A stretch of 38,595 bases of DNA from an uncultured Ellagibacter sp. (GTDB taxonomy: Bacteria; Actinomycetota; Coriobacteriia; Coriobacteriales; Eggerthellaceae), in assembly GCF_934617235.1 (NCBI RefSeq), contig NZ_CAKTTZ010000024.1, positions 1 to 38,595 on the forward strand, given 5' to 3'. The translations under genes were made by a program, and so were the position numbers. Shown piece after piece: positions 18,163 through 24,839 of the stretch; positions within the stretch are counted from its first letter, which is position 1, and each line of letters begins with the position of its first letter. The notes beneath the pieces are model-generated. The model ran no database searches. It was given only the letters and a program-made list of their open reading frames with translations, and was not told the DNA's origin.

Positions 18163-19443
18163 ATGTCCATTTCGAGTTATGGTGTGCTTGACAGGCAGAC
18201 CACCAACACCGAGCGCTGGATTACTTTCGCCGCGCTCTTCTTGTTCGGGTTCACAGCTTCGTGCAACTTGTTCAAGGCTTCACCTGTTATGACGGTCATC
18301 GGCGCAGATTTGGGGCTTGACGCCGGCGGACTTGGCCTTATCATGACGTTCTATTCCATTGCCGCTTTGGTTATGGCTTTCCCTGGCGCTTTGGTTATGC
18401 GTAAAATCGGCGTGAAGGCGATGGTCGTGATTTCTTGCGCAATCATGGTCTGCGGCACCGCGATCAGCGCCTTCTCGTCTGACTCCGGAATGTTTCTTGC
18501 GGGTCGTGCTGTTGAAGGCATCGCTTACGGTCTGATTTGCGTTTGCGGACCGAACATCCTTCCTCGCCTGTTCCCCCGCAAGCAAATGGGCCTTGCTGTT
18601 GGCATCTGGTCTCAGTGGATTCCGTGCGGCACCATCATTGCATTCTTCACCGCGCCGCTCGTGTACGAAGCGACTGGAAACTGGCAGGGCATTTGGTTTG
18701 TCACGCTTGCTCTCGGTATCGTTGCTTTGATTCTGCTTATCGCTCTCGTTAAAATGCCGCAGAAAAACGAGAACGAAATCGTCGCTGGTGACGCCTCCAT
18801 CGCTGCGAAGCCCGGCAAGCAGTTCTTCGCATCCGCTGCTCTCGTGTGCGTCGTGTTCGTCATCTGGGTGTTCGTCTACGTTGTGAACATCAACGGCATG
18901 TACCCCACGTTCCTCCAGGAAGTCAAGGGCATGAGCGTGTTCGACTCCTCGATGCTGCCTAACTGGCTCGCTATCATCACCATTCCTCTTGGTATTGTCG
19001 CGGGTCTCATTTCCGACAAGTTCGCTATCCGCAAGAAGGCTCTGGTCACCTTCTACGTTGTGACCGCTGTCATCTTCTTCTTCCTCGCCTTCACTCCTGG
19101 CGAAGATGCGACGAGCTCCTGGGCATTCTGCATCATCATGGGCGTTTGCGCCTCGTTCATCCCGACCTACACCAGAGGCATCACCCCGCTGCTTTGCACC
19201 GATTCCTTCAAGTGCGACATGGCTCTGTGCCTGATGGCTTTCTTCACTGGTGTTGCTCAGGTTTGCGCAGTTGTCGCCTCCATGAGCGTTGCCGCCATCG
19301 GTTGGTTCGCCAATGCTCAGTTCGTTCTCGCGCCGCTCTGCTTGGTTGCTGCTGTCGCAATCGCCATTGTGGTTAAGGACGACAAGAAGGTTGTGGAAAT
19401 CCGCAAGCAAGAAGAGGAAGCCGATCGCGCAGCAGTTGCGTAA
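18163..19443 (+). CDS. Major facilitator superfamily transporter
   Basis: 426 residues with about twelve membrane helices in two six-helix halves separated by a charged loop (KMPQKNENEIVAGDASIAAKPGK). The loop between helices 2 and 3 (GALVMRKIGVKAM) follows the MFS pattern, and PRLFPRKQMGLAVGIWSQWIPCG is typical of helices 4-5. Its position downstream of mopB1-fes1 suggests uptake of the enzyme's substrate or export of its product (inference). Codon use is clearly less GC-rich than in mopB1-fes1, so it may have a different history. It ends with a charged cytoplasmic tail and a strong terminator. Confidence 0.85.
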   Translation: MSISSYGVLDRQTTNTERWITFAALFLFGFTASCNLFKASPVMTVIGADLGLDAGGLGLIMTFYSIAALVMAFPGALVMRKIGVKAMVVISCAIMVCGTAISAFSSDSGMFLAGRAVEGIAYGLICVCGPNILPRLFPRKQMGLAVGIWSQWIPCGTIIAFFTAPLVYEATGNWQGIWFVTLALGIVALILLIALVKMPQKNENEIVAGDASIAAKPGKQFFASAALVCVVFVIWVFVYVVNINGMYPTFLQEVKGMSVFDSSMLPNWLAIITIPLGIVAGLISDKFAIRKKALVTFYVVTAVIFFFLAFTPGEDATSSWAFCIIMGVCASFIPTYTRGITPLLCTDSFKCDMALCLMAFFTGVAQVCAVVASMSVAAIGWFANAQFVLAPLCLVAAVAIAIVVKDDKKVVEIRKQEEEADRAAVA

Positions 19444-19481
19444 AATGAGACACTCTAGAGTTTCGATCGTCTTCTAGATTC

Positions 19482-19523
19482 AACCTCCCTCAGCCTGATT
19501 CGTCAGCTGGGGGAGGTTTTTTT
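19482..19523 (+). terminator. Terminator after the MFS gene
   Basis: A 13-bp stem (AACCTCCCTCAGC with 19506-19518, one wobble) is followed by seven T. Confidence 0.85.
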
Positions 19524-19540
19524 CGGAAAGGGTGGCAAGT

Positions 19541-19729
19541 ATGTCGTGCGGTTACGCTTGTGTTGGGTGCGGAAAGTGCAAAGGGATTGTGCGCCCTCTT
19601 GCCGTACCAGGCCACTGTCCTGCATGCGAGTTCGATAATGAGCCCGGTGCGAAAACGTGCGTGAAGTGCGGAATGCCCTTGCCGCTGGCGCCTGGGGAGG
19701 GAGAGCCAAAGAACGGACAGGCGAAGTAG
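19541..19729 (+). CDS. Small Cys-rich zinc-ribbon-like protein
   Basis: 62 residues: MSCGYACVGCGKCKG, then RPLAVPGHCPACEFDNEPGAKTCVKCGMPLPLAPG. Eight cysteines lie mostly in C-x2-C pairs; the C-terminal two pairs (CPAC and CVKC) form a typical zinc ribbon, while the N-terminal CVGCGKC is an additional Cys group that could bind metal or a cluster. ATG 19541 follows GGAAAGGGTGG. It lies just beyond the MFS terminator and is homologous to the small gene on the opposite strand at 19988-20143. Function unknown; a redox or metal-handling helper of the Mop enzymes is possible. Confidence 0.65.
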   Translation: MSCGYACVGCGKCKGIVRPLAVPGHCPACEFDNEPGAKTCVKCGMPLPLAPGEGEPKNGQAK

Positions 19730-19789
19730 CCAGGCACGGTTGGGAGAGGCGCGCTCCCGGGCGGATGCGGTAGCCGAGCGAAGTAGGCG

Positions 19790-19975
19790 GGTTCGCCTCA
19801 GGCTCAATGGACAGGCGCTGTGGGCAAGACGCAACAGGCAGGCTCGATGGGGGAGACGCACGGTAGGTCCACGCAGTAGTCAGACGCGCATCGAGTGCAG
19901 CAGACAGGCGCTGTGGGCAGAGGGCGGTAGGCAGGTTCGACAGGGGTGCGCATCGGGCGCAGCAGGCAGGCTCAG
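19790..19975. repeat. Imperfect tandem duplication with a 93-bp period
   Basis: GACAGGCGCTGTGGGCA occurs identically at 19810 and 19903, and GGCAGG-T/C-TCGA-type sequences follow at 19837 and 19930 with the same 93-base offset; a third partial GGCAGGCTCAGCAGG is at about 19965. It fills the space between the two convergent Cys-rich genes. No gene is supported in it. Confidence 0.6.
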
Positions 19976-19987
19976 CAGGTACTTTCC

Positions 19988-20143
19988 CTACTCCTTCGCG
20001 CCAGGCTTTCTGGGGAACCTGAATCCGCAACTCTTGCAGACTGTGTCGGCCTCCGATTTCGGCTGCTTGCACAGGGGGCAGATGTTTAAGGGACGAGGCT
20101 TCTTAAGCTCGCATTTCCCGCAATGTCGGCATGGGTAGCACAT
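19988..20143 (-). CDS. Small Cys-rich zinc-ribbon-like protein (minus strand)
   Basis: 51 residues: MCYPCRHCGKCELKK, RPLNICPLCKQPKSEADTVC, KSCGFRFPRKPGAKE. It matches the protein at 19541-19729 in layout: CxxCGKC, RPL, CPxC, xADTxCKxCG. The ATG is three bases after the stop codon of the luxR-type gene, with GAGGAAGAG at the end of that gene as ribosome-binding site, so the two are almost certainly co-transcribed. Being coupled to a regulator, it could act in signalling or in redox/metal sensing, but that is inference. Confidence 0.7.
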   Translation of the reverse strand: MCYPCRHCGKCELKKPRPLNICPLCKQPKSEADTVCKSCGFRFPRKPGAKE

Positions 20144-20146
20144 AGA

Positions 20147-21616
20147 TTACTCTTCCTCGATCGAGTCTCGCAGATTGATTACTTCTTGACGGGAATTGAC
20201 GCCCATCTTCCTGTAGATATGCGACGTATGGGTTTTCACGGTATTGGTGGATATGACGAGCTTGTCGGCAATGCCCTGGATGCTGTATCCGCCTGTCAGC
20301 AAGAACAAGACTTCCACTTCTCGCTTTGACAAGCCGAAACGATCGGCTGCAATCTGACATTTCTTCCTATTAATGTCTATCGGCTCGTCTTCTTTTTCTT
20401 CGGGCGATGCTTCGAGCCCGCTATCTTGAGTCTTTTCCTTGTCGGAATTCTTAGGCTTCAGGTTAATGGAGACGCCTCCTCCAAATGCCACCATTGCCGA
20501 AAGGCAGACGATGAGAATCAGGGGGATGATGAATGCCGCCCGTCCTGTTGCGGGAAAGCTATGCGCAACGATCATGTTCGCAAGATATGCTATGAGCATT
20601 CCCAGCTGCACTGCAATTCTTCCCCGTGCAATAAAGAGGTATGGGGGAAGCGCCAAGCTCCGAGATGATTCGGCGAAGAACTCGAAGCTCGACACATCAA
20701 ACAGGGTCAACAGCGCCAACAAGGCAGCATAGATCGCCCACGATGAGTCGTCTGGGGTAATGACGATCAAGACGAGAGCCATCGAGACAAACGGCAAAAG
20801 AATGGTGGCTACTCTTCCAAAGTCAGATTCCTTACCCTTGTTTATTCGCGAGAGGCCAATGACTAGTGCCGCCCCGCAAACCAGCGAGAGCCCGACAATA
20901 AGGTAATTCAGTCCTGCTGGCATCTTGAATGAGAGGCAGGCATAGATGCTGGTGCCCAAAACTGCGCCGTAGACCAAGCAGATGGCGTCACATTTTCGAA
21001 ACGATGGAAGTCGCTTCGAGCTAACGGGGGCAGGGTTTGACGTCCGGTCTTTCTTTTCGGACGAACTCACGAGGAAAAGCATGGTTGATCCGCAGCTGCA
21101 AATAAGCAGCGAGACCACGGCAAACCATGTCCCAAGATACGTTACGGCAGAAAAAATCGCTGCTCCCGCGATGACGGGAACGCAAAAAGCGAGAGCGATG
21201 CTTAGGTCGGCTTTTGCTTCCATTTCACCCCAGAGCACATGCGAAATGCCTTGCCACACGCCCGCAAACAGCATAAGAAACGACATCAGCCCAGTGTTCA
21301 GTTCGTAGGCTATTCCCGCCATTTGCGAAGCGACTGATATAAGCAGAACGCCGCAACCGGCAATCATGAGATAGTTTTTCGATTCGAAGGCGATTATGCG
21401 GCGCGGTACCAGGAAGAGGACTTGCCCCAGGACGATCCCTGCCAAATAGCAAAATCTGCTCAGGTCTCTTTCGAGGAAGCTGAACGTATCAGAAGGAACG
21501 AACGTGTCGCTGTAAAAGAAGATGAAGGTTGCCGCCCAGCATAGCGAGACTCCGGCAATCAATGCGAGAGGGCTTCCTTTCGCATTCTTGTTGCGGGTTT
21601 CATTTCTTCTTTCCAT
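20147..21616 (-). CDS. LuxR-type transcriptional regulator with N-terminal membrane domain (regulator 1)
   Basis: 489 residues. The first roughly 390 residues contain about ten to twelve hydrophobic segments (for example ALIAGVSLCWAATFIFFY and FIIPLILIVCLSAMVAF); a charged linker (EKTQDSGLEASPEEKEDE) leads to a C-terminal LuxR/GerE HTH with LSKREVEVLFLLTGGYSIQ and NTVKTHTSHIYRKMGV. Membrane-bound LuxR regulators of this design are abundant in Eggerthellaceae and are reported to control catechol-metabolism genes there. It is divergent from mopB2, its probable target. ATG 21616 follows GAAGGAGG; a TTG five codons upstream is less likely. Confidence 0.88.
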   Translation of the reverse strand: MERRNETRNKNAKGSPLALIAGVSLCWAATFIFFYSDTFVPSDTFSFLERDLSRFCYLAGIVLGQVLFLVPRRIIAFESKNYLMIAGCGVLLISVASQMAGIAYELNTGLMSFLMLFAGVWQGISHVLWGEMEAKADLSIALAFCVPVIAGAAIFSAVTYLGTWFAVVSLLICSCGSTMLFLVSSSEKKDRTSNPAPVSSKRLPSFRKCDAICLVYGAVLGTSIYACLSFKMPAGLNYLIVGLSLVCGAALVIGLSRINKGKESDFGRVATILLPFVSMALVLIVITPDDSSWAIYAALLALLTLFDVSSFEFFAESSRSLALPPYLFIARGRIAVQLGMLIAYLANMIVAHSFPATGRAAFIIPLILIVCLSAMVAFGGGVSINLKPKNSDKEKTQDSGLEASPEEKEDEPIDINRKKCQIAADRFGLSKREVEVLFLLTGGYSIQGIADKLVISTNTVKTHTSHIYRKMGVNSRQEVINLRDSIEEE

Positions 21617-21846
21617 GATAGCCTCCTTCAATGGAAAGTATGGCTATGCACGGCATGGGTTGCTATCACCTGTTTTGTATGATTCGGAATTATCAGAAGC
21701 TGAATTCGACAACATCTACCTGCGAAAACGTTAAAAATCACCCTCGCGGCGGGGAATCACCCTTTTTGAAAGATGCGGAATTGGTACCGAAGGAAATACG
21801 TTACGCCATGCGGACATCCAGACGAGACGAGAAAGGGTGTGATCGC
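21617..21846. promoter_or_regulatory. Divergent control region between regulator 1 and mopB2
   Basis: 230 bases. AATCACCCT occurs twice in direct orientation at 21736-21744 and 21755-21763, 19 bases apart, about 85-110 bases before the mopB2 start; these are candidate operator sites. An open frame runs from 21631 into mopB2 but its sequence is not enzyme-like, so it is treated as leader. Confidence 0.45.
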
Positions 21847-24090
21847 ATGTCCGAACAACGTAAGTACGATTTGGTCGAGCACGCAAAACCTTGGAGGTAT
21901 GAGGAAGACGGGCTTACGGTCACGAGGGGAAGCGCGTGGACCGGGCCAGGATGCCATCTTGGGTGCGGTGTCAAGCTCTACACCGACAGCGATGGGAAGC
22001 TCGTTAAGGTGGAAGGCGACGAGGAAAATCCTTTCAACAAGGGCCGCCTTTGTGTAAGATGCCTCGACCTTCCCGAAGTGGTTTACAGCGAGAAGCGACT
22101 GACTTACCCCATGAAGCGCGATCCGAAGGACAGGGGCAAGAACAAGTGGCAGCGCATCACGTGGGATGAGGCCTTCGACGAGATTGAGGCGCATCTTGTT
22201 GACTTGAAGGAACGCTACGGCGCGGAATCCGTTCTCTTCCTTCAGGGTACGGGTCGAGATATCGCTTCGTGGATTTCCCGCCTTGCGTGGTCGTACGGAA
22301 GCCCGAACTATGGTTTCCCGCTCTCCGGCCTTGCTTGCTACCTTCCGCGTGTTTCCGGAATGTACTCGACGACGGGTGCTTTCTGGGTGTGCGACTGCTC
22401 TCAGCAATTCATCGATCGCTACGATAACCCCAATTACACCGCGCCTGAGGTGATGATTCTTTGGGGCAATTACCCGCTCATCTCCAATTCCGACGGCTTC
22501 TATGGCCACTGGGTAGTGGACCTTATGAAGCGCGGTATGAAGGTCATCTGCGTCGATCCGCGTATGACCTGGCTTGGCAACAAGGCTGCGATTCAGCTCC
22601 CCATCCGTCCGGGAACCGATGCGGCTCTCGCGCTGGGAATGCTCAACGTTATCATCAACGAGGACCTGTTCGATCACGACTTCGTCGATCGCTGGGTTTA
22701 CGGCTTCGATGAGCTGAAGGAGCGCGTGCAGGAGTATCCTCCCGAGAAGGTCTCCGAGATCACGTGGATTCCGGTCGAGAAGATCTACGACGCAGCTCGC
22801 ATGTTTGCCAATGCAAATCAGGCGTGCATCCAGTGGGGCGTTGCGGTCGACATGACCAAGGAAACGCTGCCCGCCATTCAGGCGATTGCTGCGCTTACGC
22901 AAATCACTGGCAATATCGATAAGCCGGGCGCTATGATCATCCCGCCCGAGATTCTGTTCTACGGCGGCGGCTTCGGTGCCGATTTGCTCACGGAAGAGCA
23001 GACGGAGAAGCGCATCGGCGTGAAGAAGTACCCTCTGCTGAAATTCGGCTTCGCCACGCTGCAGGCCGATGAGATGATGAAGCAGATGGAGACTGGCGAC
23101 CCGTATGAGATCCACGGTGCTTGGATGCAGACCACGAACACGCTGTCTTGCATGGGTGCTGATCCCGACCGCTTCTATAATGCTGCGGTAAAGCTTGACT
23201 TCATCGTCGGCGTCGATCTTTTCATGACCCCGACCATCATGGCCCTTGCGGACTATGTGCTCCCTGCTGCCACGTATCCTGAGCGCGACGGCCTTCGTAT
23301 CGGCGACGGCCCGCAGCGAGGGGAGACCATCAACAAGGTTTGCTCCGTTGGGGAATGCAAGTCCGACATGGAAATCAACCTCGAGCTTGGTCGCAGGCTT
23401 AACCCCGACGCTTGGCCGTGGGCCGACGTGAAGGAGATGTTCTCGAGCATCATCGCTGAGACGGGTTACTCGTTCGATGAGATGAGGGAAATCGCGCCCG
23501 CTTATCCGCAGTACACCTACAAGAAGTACGAGAAGGGCCTTCTTCGCCCCGACGGAACGCCAGGGTTCAATACCCCGACTGGTCGTATTGAGATCTGGTC
23601 CACTCAATACGCGAATGCCGGTCTCGATCCGCTGCCTTACTTCGAAGAGCCCGAGCCCGGTCCTGGCTCAACCCCCGAGCTGCTCGACGAGTATCCTCTC
23701 GTGCTCACGACTGGCGCGCGCAACTGGAACATGTTCCACTCCGAGCATCGCAACATCCCTCGTCTTCGCGCAATGCGCCCCGACCCCATTATCGAGGTTC
23801 ATCCCGAGGCAGCGGAGAAGTACGGCATTGCCGATGGCGATTGGGTATGGGTTGAAAACCAGCGTGGTCGCGCAAAGCGCCGCGTGAAGGTAACCCCCGT
23901 TCTTCTCGACCCGCGCATTTGCTCGACCGACCATGCGTGGTGGCTGCCTGAGGCGGATCCTGAGAATCTGTTCGATGTTCGCGAGCTGGCAATCAACAAC
24001 CTTGTTCCGTGGCAGCCGGGCAAGAGCGGCTTCGGCTCGAATTACAAGTGCAGTCTCGTGAAGCTCTACAAGGTTGAAGAGGGGGAATAA
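21847..24090 (+). CDS. Molybdopterin oxidoreductase, catechol dehydroxylase/transhydroxylase-like (copy 2)
   Basis: 747 residues, clearly homologous to copy 1 along its whole length (by eye about two thirds identical) but without the long C-terminal extension. No signal peptide. Cluster-region Cys are at 36, 40, 69 and 72. LSGLACYLPRV carries the candidate metal-ligand Cys 164. WGNYPLISNSDGFYGHW, CVDPRMTW, ITGNIDKPGA, ERDGLRIGDGPQRGE and HSEHRNIPRL mark the cofactor-binding core. ATG 21847 (MSEQRKYDL) is chosen because homology to copy 1 starts just after it and AAAGGG lies upstream. The iron-sulfur partner starts two bases after the stop. The enzyme probably acts on a polyphenol or related aromatic compound; the substrate cannot be deduced. 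Confidence 0.86.
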   Translation: MSEQRKYDLVEHAKPWRYEEDGLTVTRGSAWTGPGCHLGCGVKLYTDSDGKLVKVEGDEENPFNKGRLCVRCLDLPEVVYSEKRLTYPMKRDPKDRGKNKWQRITWDEAFDEIEAHLVDLKERYGAESVLFLQGTGRDIASWISRLAWSYGSPNYGFPLSGLACYLPRVSGMYSTTGAFWVCDCSQQFIDRYDNPNYTAPEVMILWGNYPLISNSDGFYGHWVVDLMKRGMKVICVDPRMTWLGNKAAIQLPIRPGTDAALALGMLNVIINEDLFDHDFVDRWVYGFDELKERVQEYPPEKVSEITWIPVEKIYDAARMFANANQACIQWGVAVDMTKETLPAIQAIAALTQITGNIDKPGAMIIPPEILFYGGGFGADLLTEEQTEKRIGVKKYPLLKFGFATLQADEMMKQMETGDPYEIHGAWMQTTNTLSCMGADPDRFYNAAVKLDFIVGVDLFMTPTIMALADYVLPAATYPERDGLRIGDGPQRGETINKVCSVGECKSDMEINLELGRRLNPDAWPWADVKEMFSSIIAETGYSFDEMREIAPAYPQYTYKKYEKGLLRPDGTPGFNTPTGRIEIWSTQYANAGLDPLPYFEEPEPGPGSTPELLDEYPLVLTTGARNWNMFHSEHRNIPRLRAMRPDPIIEVHPEAAEKYGIADGDWVWVENQRGRAKRRVKVTPVLLDPRICSTDHAWWLPEADPENLFDVRELAINNLVPWQPGKSGFGSNYKCSLVKLYKVEEGE

Positions 24091-24092
24091 GC

Positions 24093-24425
24093 ATGAGCGG
24101 ATACGGTATTCTCATCGACTATAACTGGTGCACCGGTTGTCATAGCTGCGAAATGGCATGCCAGATGGAAAAGAAGCTTCCCATTGGCCAGTCGGGAATC
24201 CAGGTGTGCGAAATGGGCCCCTGGCAAATCGAGGGCGACCATTGGCAATTCGACTACATCCCCGTGTTCGGTGATCAGTGCGACGCTTGCAAGGAGCGCA
24301 CCGAGCATGGCAAGCTTCCCGCCTGCGTGCATCATTGCCAGGCGCAATGTATGGAGTACGGTCCCATTGCCGATCTCGCGGCGAAAATGACGAATGAACG
24401 AAAGCAGACGCTCACGGTGCTCTAG
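24093..24425 (+). CDS. Two-cluster [4Fe-4S] ferredoxin-like subunit (partner of MopB2)
   Basis: 110 residues, close homologue of the copy-1 partner: WCTGCHSCEMAC and CDAC...CVHHCQAQCMEYGP give two cluster sites. The start codon lies two bases beyond the mopB2 stop, with GAGGGGG overlapping the end of mopB2, implying coupled translation and a stoichiometric complex. It lacks the N-terminal extension (ETPKELNSRTTAK) of the copy-1 partner. No membrane subunit follows. Confidence 0.86.
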   Translation: MSGYGILIDYNWCTGCHSCEMACQMEKKLPIGQSGIQVCEMGPWQIEGDHWQFDYIPVFGDQCDACKERTEHGKLPACVHHCQAQCMEYGPIADLAAKMTNERKQTLTVL

Positions 24426-24587
24426 CCCTTTAGTGGCGTTGAACGTGATTCTGCGAACGGCGTCAGCATAAGGGTGAGAAAGCGGGGCCTGTCGGCTAAC
24501 GATTCTGAGGCGAGTGGATTGCGGATGAAAAGCGGGGGATTCTTTTCGCGTCCGCTCGCCGCCAATTAGCGTTTGAAGTAAAATCTA

Positions 24588-24749
24588 TTGTTGCGACACA
24601 AGCGAATAACGAAACCTGTTTAGGAGAAGTTCCTTTGGCAAAAGGTGCTTCTCCTCTTTGCTCATACTCCTAAACAGGAAAGAGCTTGTGTCGCAACAAT
24701 GAGGGATTCACTTTTGCGGATGCGTCCCTCATTGAGGGGCGCATTTTTA
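24588..24749 (+). promoter_or_regulatory. Structured leader/attenuator candidate upstream of regulator 2
   Basis: An outer 17-bp perfect stem (24588-24604 with 24685-24701) encloses a perfect 12-bp stem CCTGTTTAGGAG (24616-24627) with 24668-24679. Part of that left arm, AGGAGAAG (24623-24630), can instead pair with CTTCTCCT (24649-24656). Downstream, ATGCGTCCCTC (24721-24731) pairs with 24735-24745 and is followed by TTTTT, a good terminator. Its CCCTC can instead pair in AATGAGGG (24699-24706) with CCCTCATT (24727-24734), an antiterminator-like alternative. It is also possible that this is only a tandem terminator of mopB2-fes2. The preceding 24426-24587 shows nothing beyond a TCAGCAT at 24464. 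Confidence 0.6.
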
Positions 24750-24839
24750 ATATGAGGGGTAGGGCCGGGTGCTTGGCCCTTTGGAGAAGCGGGACGATTC
24801 GATAGTTGCCGTGTCGAATCAAAGCTAAAGGGGGAATTA

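Noticed and set aside
19503..20072. Long minus-strand frame between the two miniproteins
   Set aside because: It arises from the 93-bp duplication, overlaps the real 51-residue gene in another frame, and has no ribosome-binding site.
21631..21846. 72-residue N-terminal extension of MopB2
   Set aside because: Not similar to MopB1 or to any signal peptide, and it would overlap the divergent regulator's control region.
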